A stretch of DNA of 64,000 nt from Lecanosticta acicola. Taxonomy: Eukaryota > Ascomycota > Dothideomycetes > Mycosphaerellales > Mycosphaerellaceae. This document shows positions 1 to 10,791 of this stretch, one piece after another. The stretch spans positions 62,001 through 126,000 of the forward strand of contig CAVMBE010000060.1 of the NCBI GenBank assembly GCA_963674455.1, in the 5' to 3' direction. The translations under genes and the position numbers were made by a program. A model generated the notes under the pieces. That model was not told the origin of the DNA. It saw only the letters and a program-made list of their open reading frames with translations, and did not search any database. The first letter of the stretch is position 1. Each line of letters begins with the position of its first letter.

Positions 1-150
1 AGGAGGAATCTGCAAAACAGAGAGGTCAGCTCAAGAAGGCAGGTTGGAGATGCGGCTGACGAGATCAACTCTCCACCTTCGACAGGTGACGGGACGGGAG
101 GAAACTCGAAGCCGTGGTGGAGGAATGTAACGATGGAAGAAGGAATTTGA
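1..150 (+). CDS. C-terminal tail of an unidentified gene (partial)
   Basis: A reading frame is open from the first base of the window to a TGA at 148-150, giving 49 codons. The encoded tail is polar and rich in Ser, Gly and Pro and ends with a Lys-Pro-Trp-Trp-Arg segment, which looks like a real disordered C-terminus. No domain is visible because the rest lies outside the window. The call rests only on open length and composition, so it could be chance. Confidence 0.3.
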   Translation, partial: RRNLQNREVSSRRQVGDAADEINSPPSTGDGTGGNSKPWWRNVTMEEGI

Positions 151-972
151 AAGAATCTAGGGACTGCGTGCTTGGTCACGTGTTCGTTTCGCTGTGGGAA
201 ACATCTGATTTGGCTGAAGATAATTGCATTTGGGCGACGTTTGAATGGCGTTCTGAACACCAAAGTGGGAAAAGGGAAAGGCACCGGACCACCAAGACGA
301 GATGTTGAAGGCAAACGTCTTCTACGAATACAGTTGTACAGCATGTACGTAACCTGGCTTTTGGCTGGCGGAGACTCGCCGGAGGTAAAGTTTGAAATGT
401 AATTCGACAAGAGTGGTCATAACCGTGCTTTTGGTGTTCAGCAAAAGAGAAGGATTAACCCCGGATGTACAAGCAGCAGAGGAGGTGTTGCATGCATCCT
501 TGAAGGGACATTATTGGCCTCGTGGATACCTTCTCAACCAAGGATAGATCCAAGAGATTGAGTCTTTGAGCTTCACACAGTTTCATCTTCACCTAATCAC
601 CTCTTTCACATGCACCAACAGCTCCGGCTCGTCCCGAACGCTCGGCTTGTGCACGGACCGCCATTTCCATTCACTTCACCTACTCAGCTATCAAGCACAC
701 ATTTGCAACCGAACGCCAAATTTCATCGCATCCCAAGCAGAACGCGAAACGTAGCCCATAGTCGGTCTGTTCTGATCGTGTCGCCGAAGTATTGCTCGAA
801 GGGTTCATGCAGACGTACCCCCAAGATTCAAATTGTACCACGCCCTTTATAAAGAGGCCAGCTCCCGATCAATGTGTGCTGGAGATGCAGACTCCAATGC
901 TCAGTCAGCAGCATATGCTGGAGGCTCCCGATCGCTTCATGGACGCTTGCTGTATTGGAACCAGGTTCAACA
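151..972. other. Intergenic stretch, no gene recognised
   Basis: No open frame here on either strand has a recognisable domain or spliceable continuation. The minus-strand gene that ends at 973 might have further 3' exons here, because a GT dinucleotide immediately precedes its stop, but I could not build a convincing extension. Confidence 0.4.
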
Positions 973-1726
973 TCAGAAGGTCATACCCTGGAGCATCATA
1001 CGGTACTGCGAGCGAGTCAAGCCAGCCCTCTGGAGGATGATCTGAAAGACAAGGAGAGTTGTTAGCAGATTTGCTAGGCTATGGAACTTTCTTCTAAGCC
1101 TGACCGCTTACCTTGTTGTTGATGAAGCGCACGACATGAGCAATGTTGAGTGGCAGTCTCAAAGGGTTCGCCTTCGCTGCCGCCGACGCGTCTGTTCCCG
1201 TGTCAGTGGGCCTCGGTCACAAGGAGATGCGGTTCCGACTCACCAGCAAGCAAGCTCTGCAAAATCACTATGGCCCTGGCCTCGTGCTTCATCGGGGAAT
1301 TCCCGGCGCATAGATGGTGCGTGTAGATGTTTCTGAATGCTTTCTTGCGGAGGCGATACGCCTTTCGATACTCGAGTCCGGTCGTTGGCTTGGCCGGTCG
1401 ATCGTAGGTTTCCAGAAAGCGACGTCGCCAGAACGATCCGGCGTCTCCGTCGACTGCAGAGTTCGCCGACCTGCAAGAGAGACGGAAAGCTTCGACGTCT
1501 TGGTCTTCTTTCAGATTGTGGCCAATCTCTTGGTTCATCTGGCAGAGCGGCCATAGTTAGCCAAATGAAATGCGGTGAAATGTCTGCAACTCACCTCGAT
1601 CGGTAGCCTGTCGAAAAGATTGGCCCGATTGATACGCTTGGTGCTTGGAATCTTGAGGATGATACGGGGACGGGCATCACCCTTATCCTTGGTCACGCCG
1701 GAGTAAGAGGTAATCTTGCACTGCAT
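973..1726 (-). CDS. F-box-like protein, four exons
   Basis: Spliced minus-strand model: exon 1 1726..1595, exon 2 1538..1244, exon 3 1191..1112, exon 4 1041..973; 191 residues. All three introns have GT..AG ends and phases agree (0, 1, 0), so the frame closes without a stop. Exon 1 ends and exon 2 begins inside an F-box-like helix: LFDRLPIE runs into MNQEIGHNLKEDQDVEAF, followed by RLSCRSAN and an FWRRRFLETYD segment, the pattern of ascomycete F-box-like proteins. The remainder (helical, ending near IILQRAGLTRSQYRMML) is not recognised. F-box proteins usually recruit substrates to SCF ubiquitin ligases; that role is inferred. The ATG is the first in exon 1; an extra 5' exon or a longer 3' end is possible. 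Confidence 0.6.
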
Positions 1727-2497
1727 CTCGAAAAGAACGTTCGCGTCGAAGGGATTGAATAGCAGGACCGGCTGCTGATGAATACTGATGTCGTCGGGAA
1801 GATTTGCAAGAGATGGTGGATATCTGCTTGGCGAAGAGAGCTTGCAGAGGCGGTCGTGAGAGGAGAAAGGAGTGAAGAAATGGTTAGGATAGAAGAAGAT
1901 GAAGAGGCCATCCGTACATGGCTGGGACAATAGCCAAGATCACAATAGCGAAACACTCCTGTTGTCTGCTGCAACTGTGCTATTGTCCTAGTATCCGCAG
2001 TTCGCATGACAATAGAGGTTCAAAAAGACATGGCTGGGAACGCTAGCGTCTGCGAAGTGAATGAGCCACAAGGGAAATTAATACGTCAACAGATTTCAAT
2101 CAGCCCAGATAATTCTATGCAAATCTTGATAAGCCCTTTGACGTTCATGTCGGTGTACTCGTTCATGGCGGGGAAAGATCAATATGAAGTGAAACAACCT
2201 TACATGTAAGCTCAGACGTATTCCGGAAGCCAGGATGAGATACCTAGAGGGAACGAGAGCGCTTGAGGACATTGAATGAGAGATGTCAGGAAGTCTTGAG
2301 AAGCGCTTGAAGCTGATCGCGCGTGAAGTAGCCCCGTTCGAGCTGCCCGACGTGCTCTGTGAATAGGAGTGAGCCCAAGATGCACCTGTTCGCTCCATCC
2401 TCAAGATGCATGGCACACCTTCTCTGCGTCTTGATTCTCTCAGACGCACCACCCTATTTCCCGAAGCATCAGAGTATCTCCGGCATCTTCGCTATCT
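1727..2497. other. Intergenic region between F-box-like gene and TMA20
   Basis: Short open frames occur on both strands (for example 2006-2209 plus, 2096-2452 minus), but none has a recognisable motif or consistent splice partners. This is probably the 5' region of the F-box-like gene and the 3' region of TMA20. Confidence 0.4.
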
Positions 2498-3125
2498 TCA
2501 ACTCAAATCCAGCTTCCAGAGTCCGTCACCAAGGTAATGTCCATTCTCAATTCCGGGGCCTTTCTTCTTCTCTTTCATTTCCTTGGTGCCCATTTTCAAC
2601 GCGCCCACCATGCACGCATTCTCCTTGCCCTCGGCATCCACAACCGCAATATCTCCCGCCTCCAGCTCCTTGCCGCCGTTGGCCCACTCTTCCATTTCAT
2701 TGCCTCCGGGTAATCTTCCTCCCGGTGACGTGAGGCCAGGCACCATGAGAGCCGCACCACTGAGAACGAACCTGATCGCTCCGCGATCTATCCGTACGCG
2801 GTTGAAGCACCACGGATATTGGTGGACGACCTTGAGGTGAGGGATGATGGGATCGTCCATGTGTTGCCAGAAGAGTGGGGTGCCGCCATTGCAGTAGAGC
2901 GAGACCCGGTCGGGGATCTTGACAAGATCAAGTTGTTCCTTCTTGGGCAATATCTCTTCGATGTAGGGTTCAAGGAGCGGGTAGGTCTCCAGGACTTTTG
3001 ATCGGATGGCTCGCTGGGCCGAGGATTTCACCTTCGACTTTGCGCCAGGCGTGAACCTGAGGAGATGTGAGTATGCACATGACGTACCAGTATCATTGGG
3101 CACGTACTGACTCTTTCTTGAACAT
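2498..3125 (-). CDS. TMA20: TMA20/MCT-1-type ribosome-associated PUA protein
   Basis: The main exon carries the family core: KVKSSAQRAIRSKV, a PKKEQLDLVKIPDRVSLY segment, then the C-terminal PUA domain (FVLSGAALMVPGLTSPGG ... ELEAGDIAVVDAEGKE ... GHYLGDGLW). The start is in a tiny first exon: ATG at 3125 gives MFKKE, and splicing from a GTCAGT donor to the acceptor ending CTCCTCAG joins it in frame to FTPGAKSKVKSS, matching the conserved N-terminus. MCTS1/Tma20 acts with Tma22 (DENR) in ribosome recycling and reinitiation in the cytosol. Length (about 185 aa) is normal. It is transcribed divergently from the SGT2-like gene. An alternative GTACGT donor 4 bp downstream would break the frame. 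Confidence 0.88.
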
Positions 3126-3471
3126 AGTGAGAGTCTGCTCTGCGAGACGTTGTGGTTGCTGTGTTGTTTGTTGATCGAAGAAACAGCCACGGGAATCTTC
3201 ACATGCTGCAACCCCACGGCGGGGCATCAAAATTTCATGACAGGAGCCGCTCGACTTGATGATCACCACGTGTGCGGAGGCCGAGAAGATTCCACTTTGG
3301 AAGCGGTGCAGTGTAAATTGACACCCTCGAAAACTACTCTCCACCACAACCAGCACAAACATCGGAGCCAACAGCGAATTCCAAGCTCCATTGAAGTAGC
3401 CGACATGGTGCGGACCGCGAAGCGTACGATAAATAGTTGGAGCTCTTACTGACTCCATCATCGTGCCTCAG
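3126..3471. promoter_or_regulatory. Divergent promoter of TMA20 and the SGT2-like gene
   Basis: About 340 bp separates two genes read outward. It should hold both promoters, the 5' leaders and probably the short first exon of the SGT2-like gene. No TATA box is evident, and I see no factor site I can name with confidence. Confidence 0.5.
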
Positions 3472-4639
3472 GCTACAGATTCTCGCAAACGACTGGCACT
3501 CGCCATCGTCGACTTCCTCCAAACGTCTCTCAAAGATGGCACGCTACAACCGGAAGACTCTGACTCGATCGAGATCGCCACAAACTGCATAGCAGAATGC
3601 TTCCACGTCGACCCCAACGACCAGACCGCGATGAAGGATGCGCTAGGCGGACAAAACCTGCTAAGCATATATGGCGTATACGAGAAGCTCAAGGGCAAGA
3701 GTGGTCCAACAGCGGCAGCAGGTGGCGCGGCCGCGGGAGCAGCAGCGAGTGCGTCTGCAGATACCGATCCAAACGCGACAAGCGGTGCGCCAACGCAGGA
3801 GAGCGAAAAGTTGAAGGGCTTGGGAAATGCGGCCATGCAGAAGAAGGACTACCAGACGGCCGTGGATAGCTACACGAAGGCTCTGGAGATCTGTCCGCTT
3901 AACCCTATCTACCTTTCCAATCGTGCGGCCGCATACAGTGCGCTGAGCAAACACGAGTTTGCCAAGAATGATGCCGAGCTGGCCACTGCTACAGATCCCA
4001 AGTACACCAAAGCTTGGTCGCGACTGGGTCTGGCGCGTTTTGCGCTGGGAGATGCAAAGGGCGCCGTGGAGGCCTATCAGCAAGGTATCGACGCTGAGGG
4101 CAATGGTGGCAGCGAGGCCATGAAGAAGGGTCTCGAGACGGCCAAGCGCAGGGTCCAGGAGGAAGAGGAAGATGAGGACGACAAATCCGACGATGTGGCT
4201 TCTAACGCGCGCGGTGCTGGTGCGGGTGCGGGCGGTATGCCAGATCTCAGCAGCCTTGCGGGAATGCTGGGCGGCGGTGGAGGGGGCGGCGGCATGCCCG
4301 ACCTCAGTTCGCTCATGCAAAACCCGATGATGAGGCAGATGGCGCAGAACGTCATGTCCAATCCGGACATGATGAACAACCTCATGAGCAATCCGCAGCT
4401 GAGAGAGATGGCCGGCCGCTTTGGTGGTGGTGGAGGTCAGGGCGGGCAAGGCGGCGGAATGCCGAGCTTGAGCGAGATGATGAACGACCCCGCGCTCAGA
4501 GATATGTGAGTACTATAGATATCCTCGCTCCTATGCTGGCCTGGGAATGCTGTGCTAACGAAATGACAGGGCACAGAACTTCATGGGAGGTATGGGCGGC
4601 CAGGGCGGTGCTGGTAGAGGATCAGGTGGCAGCCAATGA
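3472..4639 (+). CDS. SGT2: SGT2-like small glutamine-rich TPR co-chaperone
   Basis: The N-terminal dimerisation region (RKRLALAIVDFLQTSLKDG) is followed by three TPR motifs around residues 105-215 (LKGLGNAAMQKKDYQTAVDSY, NPIYLSNRAAAYSAL, AWSRLGLARFALGD) and a Gly/Met-rich, NP-repeat C-terminus (MQNPMMRQMAQNVMSNP). Sgt2 hands tail-anchored membrane proteins to the Get4/Get5-Get3 pathway in the cytosol. A 3' intron 4506-4569 (GTGAGT..GACAG) joins DM to AQNFMGG, and the stop is at 4637-4639. The 5' end is incomplete: the frame runs upstream to a GTG at 3463 and a TAA near 3430 with no ATG, while a good CAG acceptor ends at 3471. A short upstream first exon is therefore likely; an ATG immediately followed by GTGCGG at 3404 is one candidate. 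Confidence 0.85.
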
Positions 4640-6348
4640 CGAAGGAAACGAGGTGATGTTTTTAACGACGGTACGGATACCCAAAGCAATATAGATCATC
4701 GACACCTGAGAAGCTTGATTTCTGCCGAAGAGCCTAACAGCTTGCGAGCGTCCTCGTGCAGGATCAGAGATGCGAAGTGTAGTTCGACGGCCCGTACGAT
4801 TTCAGCAGAGCCTATGGTGCTGGGTACATGTATACAGCTTCTGCGATTTATCTATGAGGCAAAAAAGTTCATCGTTCCTGGTGATTCATGTGAGCATCAT
4901 TCGTCACGAGCCTTGGTCCTTCATAGACTCTCCGCTCGTAGTAGACGGCGTAGTACACAACCGAAACGATGATCATCCTCGTCCCCAATCTTGTCGAAAA
5001 TTCCAGTTCACGTTCTGTGTGCATCGACAGGCTGGAGAGTCGAGGCCAAGAGCTGAAAACCCCACGAAGCTAGTGAGTACATACCATAGAGCCGCCTGTA
5101 CGAGAGAGAGAAAAAGTTAGCTCGGTACGGTACTAATCTACTGTAACATATAGCTAGCCTAGCGACTAGCTGGTCGCTTTCGCTGGCCTACAACAATATG
5201 TTGATCCAAAAGTCCGAAAAACGCCCTAATAATGTACCACCCACCTGCGCGCAAAGGAGGCAAATCGATCACCAACTATATATAGTCTCCGCCCGCCAGA
5301 TCAATCAAGCAGGCAATAATCGTTGCTAAAATCAAGAGCCTACCTTAGCTTAGTACAGACACACGCCGCCAAGAAAGAGAATTCATCACGTCTAACGCGG
5401 AATGCACACCTGCTCTGCTTCTCCCCTACTAATAATAATAATAATAATAATAATAATACCATCATGTGTCCTTCTGATCCGTAGCAGAAGGTCCTTGGGA
5501 TTTGTTGACGGGCACTGAAGAAGGCGCTAATAATACACTTTGTTTGTCTTTTTCTGATGAGACGGCATCGTGGAAGGCCATGGTCGACGCTCCGGGAAGG
5601 TTGGATGCCTGACTTCGGTCCATGACTTGCTGATTACTTTATCCAAAGTCGGGGGAAAAGGTCTGAAGGCGAGAAATCTTGCTACCCGCGTGCAGGCAGC
5701 GTAAGGTTGGTTTCAGAACGAATGACAAACACCATCGTGGCTGGCCAGATGTGCTTGAACGGTGTGCTTGTAGGGCGCAGGTCCACCTCTCGTTGAATAA
5801 TACCACGGCCTCTGGCACGAACGCGGTTGACGCTCGAAGTGTTGATCGCGACACGTGCGAGATCATGGGCCACGCGAGCGAGGGTGCCAGGGCAGGGTGG
5901 TGGTACTGGGAGCAGTAGACCGACCGGTCCGGGTTGAAAGCACGTTGTCTAATAGAAACATCGCTTGCGATATCACTTTCTCCCGCTTGATGGACACCGT
6001 CTCTCCAACTCCAGCGAGCGGATGATGGGGCCAGAGAGCGTGCAGTGCCATGTGAACTACCGCCATCGGTGTCAACCGGCCAAAGCCGGCGTCGAGGACG
6101 CCATGCCATTTCCGGCTAGCACCTCGCTAGGCCCCAGAGTTTGTTTGGACGTCTCGGCAGCTCCCACAACGCGAGACCAGTAACATGCCAGTCGTCTCGT
6201 GTCTGACCGTGTAGGTAGAACTTGACATTCTTCCATGTCAGAAGTGCAACCCATTCACCTTATTGACACCTCAAGCTGGTCTCTCCACGGCGCACTCCAT
6301 CTCGACTGTTATGAACATCGGATTCTTTGTCGCGCACTACTCTCCAAA
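4640..6348. other. Gene-poor interval with a TAA microsatellite
   Basis: About 1.7 kb downstream of the SGT2-like gene. Open frames such as 5639-6109 (minus) are unlike any family I know. The part from about 5100 to 5460 is relatively AT-rich and contains a trinucleotide tract. I see no RNA gene. Confidence 0.4.
5430..5458. repeat. (TAA)n microsatellite
   Basis: About nine uninterrupted TAA units, in non-coding sequence. Confidence 0.9.
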
Positions 6349-7636
6349 CTATGGTGCCTCAGCGCGTCCGGAAGGTCCACCTTGAAAATCAGCCTCGCAG
6401 TGAGTCGTCGTTGTCGTCTCGTATATACTCCCTCTAGCTGCTCCAGCGAATTCCACCAAATGCCTTAATTCCAGGTCGATATCGTGGTGTTGGGACATGG
6501 GGTAATACTTCCCTTCGAGAGCCTTGAGAGGCGTCTCCCCCCGCCGGCTGTGAAATGTCGAGAGAGAGAGGATATGAGGCGGAGCGAGAATTATGGAGCT
6601 GCTGTCGGGATATGCGCTAGGTGGCAGCTGAGACTTGGCGAGATTTTTGATGGATGGGCGCAGAGCTGGCTGTACAGAATCATCGTCAGTACGATACAGT
6701 GACGAGATGATAGAATAGTTGATCTCGGCGGCAGTCCATACGATGATGTATAGGCTTTGGTATAAAGCAAAATCAGAGGTATTCGCATCTCGTGTTGCCA
6801 ATCGCACGGCGATAAACCCCACGATGGGGAGCCTGAGTCCGAACGCCAACACGACTTTGGTCTTCTTGTAGGTTGAGATCTTTGGTCCTGCCATTTGATG
6901 ACACAATAGCCGTCAGCACTGATTCCACTTTGACAATCTTCAGTGGGGGACCGTGCTCTCACCGAGAAGAATAGACGTTGCAAAGAGAGCGAGTTCGAGA
7001 CCGTGTCGGAAGTCGCGATTCCAACTATCCGAGCGTAGACACCACCGTAGCGTCCAGTGGACAGTCCCCAAGGGTGGTCAAGATTGCATTGTGCAGCAAA
7101 TGCGACAACGCCGGCGGGCATCCGAGCCACCACGCAAGCAATGTGAGTAGTCAGCACCTGTTTGAACGATGTCTTTTGGGGCCAGCCGTATGGCATGATG
7201 AAACATGCTCAGGACACTTTGTAGAGGCCTAGTGCGAGTAGCGTGAGGATTTGGCTACATTAGAAGAATTTCTCGGCCATTTGAAGGGCGGCTGGCTGGA
7301 GTAGATCGACCTTTCGCCCGAGCCCTCTGGCACATGCGCCCAGACCGATGCTCTCTTGGACGAACCCAATAATTTGTTCCGACAGCCAGATGGTAGTCAT
7401 CGGTGCCTGCCGCTTGTCGAGAAACCCACTTGACGTAGACTCGACTCAGTGTAGGTATCAATGCAAGGACGAAGCCTAGAGATGTTGCTAGAATAATCCA
7501 GCCGCCATGCTCTTTATCCGTGACAACCGAAACGGTACGTGATGGCCTGCATATATTGAATCAGTGTCGCCGTAGTACTGTTATGAATAGAATAAGACGT
7601 ACCATCTGGCACTTTAACCTCCACAGGACTCGACAT
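6349..7636 (-). pseudogene. Decayed fungal rhodopsin-like integral membrane protein gene
   Basis: Read from 7636 leftward the pieces follow the fungal multi-span 'rhodopsin domain' family: GGWIILATSLGFVLALIPTL (first span), VYVKWVSRQAAGTDDY, then IGFVQESIGLG, QILTLLALGLYKV, AAQCNLDHPWG, GIATSDTV, LELALFATSILL, TKVVLAFGLRLPIVGFIAVR and IIVWTAAEINYSIISS. The pieces are in different frames: an extra A near 7373 shifts the frame after the VGT residues, a TAA lies at 7262..7260, a TGA at 7211..7209, and one base is missing near 7001 between GIATSDTV and LELALF. The first splice (a GTACGT donor after MSSPVEVKVPDG) also fails to restore frame. At least two frameshifts and two stops make a functional product unlikely. 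Some could be sequencing errors, but not plausibly all. Confidence 0.75.
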
Positions 7637-9590
7637 CTCATCTTCGCTTAGCTCTTGCAGTAGGTTGCACGGCTGTTGTTGCTAGTGAGGACGAAGAAGC
7701 ACAGCAAGCGGCGCTATATCGAATTGGTCATTGCGCAGATATCGGGCGGAATAGAGCAAGGTTCCAAGCTCTCACATGGTGAGCCTAGGAAAGGTGCAAC
7801 TGAAGGTACCGAGAGGCACGTAAATCTCGTGTGCTGACGACAGATCAATAGCAACCTGTGTTGTGAGCTTCTCATATCCAATTCTTGCGGAGTGATGGCA
7901 GGTTAGGACACGACTGCCGTGAGCCGAAAAGGGGACCAAATACCTCGCGATGGATGGCCAGAGCGGCATTCTCGTATTCAGTCATCATCGCAGACGGCGA
8001 CAGAGATGTCGAGGAGGTGCCCACTTCACCTCCTCGTTGTTAGTAACTATAGTCCAGCCCCTGTTCACGTAAAAATCTACGTCGACTGCTGCATTCAGAT
8101 GCGGGATCTGATTACAAAGCCTTCGGGTCAGCTACAAGTCTCGCCTGACCAATATTTGAGCTCTGGCGGGGCAGAAACAGCAGTTTGTCTGGTGAAGACG
8201 CCTTGCTCTAAGCACAAAAGTTGAGGTCACGAGGCTTCGAGTGCTTATGGGCATGGAGCAGGGGGGTTACTGTTTCAGTACCTCGGACCGGAGCGTTCCG
8301 CGCCGTCAGCGGGAATAGCAGAATTTTGAGATTCAAGTAGGCCTCCATAACTTCTTCAAATGGATTTGTGCTATACCGCAGCCTGCAGCCGGATGAGCAC
8401 AGCACCCGAGCATCGTCAGCATTCAGAGGTGAAGATTGCGTCTCAGAGTTGCGTCAGGTACCATGTGGCCCCGAATTTCCAGTTTTCGATGTGGAAGATT
8501 CACAGGCGCCGAGGGCTGGCATTCACACTGCCGATGAGCCTACCGTGCGGACTCGCACCGCGTCTTCCGGAAACAAGGTGTTTGCGCCGAGCAAGCTTCC
8601 GTACCTGCCCGATAATGCATCGAATGGTTGCGACAGGCACGCACGGAGGTGGCAATCGGGGCAGACGATGTTCCACTCGCGAAAGTAGGCACGCCGGAGT
8701 GTATATCCCCCGGGTTATAGGTGACAAGAAAGGACGTGGGCTTGCCTGCCTCAAACAGAGCCTAATTGGGGCTGACTCGGGGCCTCAAGAGGTTTCACCT
8801 GGTGTTATGCGTTGGACAAGGCGGGCGCGGGCGGATGATGAGTCTTGCTGTTCTTGTTCGGCGGAGCACGCTTGCCGTACTCGTATCAGCTCGAGCCCCG
8901 CCGTAGGCGGCCGTAGGCGGTACGAGATGTCGGGTGCCCGCGTCGCTTATTCAAGTGGGCTGCATTGCCGGACTGCCTTGGGCTGGGGGAAGAAGCGGGA
9001 TAATGCGCAATAGTCATGGACACGCTGGCTCTGCTGCTCGCAGGCAGTAGGCCCGGGTCATGTCGGTGTCTCGCGCGGCGGTCATGGGAGACAAGTGCCC
9101 ACGCAAGTGCGAAGCGTCGGCCATCGAGGTGGTGCTGGCGTGGGGAGACACGGAGTGGTGACCAAATGCGGGATACGGCGATGGTGCATGGGGGCGGAGA
9201 GGAGTGGACGGGCGATGGCGATGGCGATGGCGATGGCGATGGCGATGGCGATGGCGATGACGAGGGTGGGCGCGAGCTGCAGCAGAGGGGTAGATGTAGA
9301 GAGGGGAGATGCGACGTTGATTATTGCGGATATATGTAATAAGCTACAGCGGGTGAGGCATTACAGTACTACTGAGATTGTGCCCTGGTACGGCGAAGGG
9401 TGAAGATAGGTCGGCAATGCCCGTCGGTGGTCGGTGGTCGCGGCTCGCTTGGGCTTGGCTCCCCTGCGCTGCTCTGTGCTGACGGGATGCGCTCGCTGCT
9501 CTGCGCTCGGCTGCGATGATGGATGATGGATGATGCGCGGCGGTCGTGCGCTGCTGTGCCGAGGGCAACGCTGTGAATGGAAGGCCGCTG
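7637..9590. other. Gene-poor interval
   Basis: Nearly 2 kb with overlapping open frames on both strands (such as 8360-9013 plus), none with a recognisable domain. GC rises from about 8.4 kb onward, which lengthens chance open frames. I do not call a gene. Confidence 0.4.
9211..9259. repeat. (GGCGAT)n hexanucleotide repeat
   Basis: About eight copies of a GGCGAT unit in tandem. It produces spurious alternating Met-Ala or Gly-Asp frames and lies in non-coding sequence. Confidence 0.9.
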
Positions 9591-9676
9591 AGTTGTGCTG
9601 AGTTGTGCTGAGCTGTGCTGTGCTGTGCTGTGCTGTGCTGTGCTGTGCTGTGCTGTGCTGTGCTGTGCTGTGCTGT
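9591..9676. repeat. (GTGCT)n pentanucleotide repeat
   Basis: About 17 pentamer units, the first few degenerate (GAGTT or GAGCT variants). It is open in all three minus frames, giving false ORFs. It lies about 1.1 kb upstream of the LARP1-like start codon. Confidence 0.9.
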
Positions 9677-10791
9677 GGTGGGATGCTTCGGGGAATTTCG
9701 AGCAGTCGCCCGGGTAGAGTCGACACCCAACGGCTGCATTGCCAAGCCACCTCACCTAAGGTACCTTACCACAGTTACCACATTACCTTACCACCCTACT
9801 TCTTCAGCAGCAGCAGCAGTCCGCGACTGGAATACCGCAGACCACAGAACACAGACCACAGACCACAGACTACCTGCCTTTTCCTCTCTCCACGAGCAAG
9901 AACAATTCCCTCCAAACGAAACGAAACGTCTCGCTGGCTCGGAACATCTCGTCACGCCTCAGGCAGCTGTGCCGGCGTGCAGCAGTCAAGGCCTAAGCGG
10001 GTCGAAATTTCGCACGCGGGCAGCGCAGCTCTCCTCTCTCCCGTCCGTCTTCCACCACCGCACGCACACACACACACACACACAAACTCACACACACACA
10101 CACACACACCTCGCTCTCTCCCTCTCCCTCTCCCTCTCCCTCCCCCCTCCGCCGCCGCCGGATCATCATCCGCCTCGACTCCCACGCCGACACCACCGCC
10201 TGCCTCTTCATCGAGTCTCGCCGTCAGCCTCCTCGACTGCCGCATTTCCGCCCGCACGCGCTCCGCGGCAAAGCTCCACTCCTCACACGATATTTTCACT
10301 TGCTCACAGCACCCGCCATCTCCGGAGCAAAGCTCCAACGAATTCGCTCGGTCGGTATGCTTCGCACCCATCTTCCCTTCCACTCCCTCAATCTCTCAAT
10401 CTGTTTGCCTGTCCACTCTGTGGATCTGGTGAACACCCATTGCAAGATCCTGTTTGCTAACTGCTTCTCTTCACCAGGCTCGCGCCTTCCACTGGCTGAC
10501 CCCCGTCATCATCCTCCAACGGCCGCATCCTCCGCGACGCGAACCTTGTCTACACTCCTGCACCTCCTTCGACGTGCCAGCCTTTATCCATCTCGGACAT
10601 TCGCAATTGCCATAGCAGCTTCTCCAGCATACTCCAGTCACTGAACCGCAAGAATCGTGTTTTGCGCTCCGTGGGAGTGGGAGCAGCAGCGTCGCCTGCT
10701 GGACCATATTGGAACTCGCCCGAGTGGGCAAACCCGCCAACGGGTGCTGTGACGGCCAAGGGCATCCACGCCACAGCACATCTCAGCATCA
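9677..10791 (+). promoter_or_regulatory. Promoter and spliced 5' leader of the LARP1-like gene
   Basis: A pyrimidine-rich region with an (AC)n tract at about 10065-10109 and CCCTCT repeats at about 10117-10143, typical of strong fungal promoters. A clear leader intron is visible at 10429-10477: GTGAAC donor, TGCTAAC branch sequence at about 10455-10461, TTCACCAG acceptor. The leader therefore extends at least 315 nt upstream of the ATG before splicing. The transcription start is not determined. Confidence 0.6.
10065..10109. repeat. (AC)n dinucleotide tract
   Basis: An interrupted AC repeat of about 45 bp upstream of the LARP1-like gene, followed by CT-rich hexamers. Confidence 0.9.

Noticed and set aside
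3661..4449. 262-codon minus-strand frame opposite the SGT2-like gene
   Set aside because: Antisense shadow of the TPR and Gly-rich coding sequence.
5639..6109. 156-codon minus-strand frame
   Set aside because: No recognisable segment in any of the overlapping frames; could be an old relic but not supportable.
8360..9013. 217-codon plus-strand frame
   Set aside because: No domain, GC-rich surroundings and equally long frames in other phases; likely chance.
9344..9755. Three overlapping minus frames of about 130 codons
   Set aside because: All are created by the GTGCT pentamer repeat, which is open in every frame.
9605..10460. Two overlapping plus frames of about 280 codons upstream of the LARP1-like gene
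   Set aside because: They consist of translated CTGTG, AC and CCCTCT repeats and Pro/Ser-rich leader sequence, and cross a clear leader intron.
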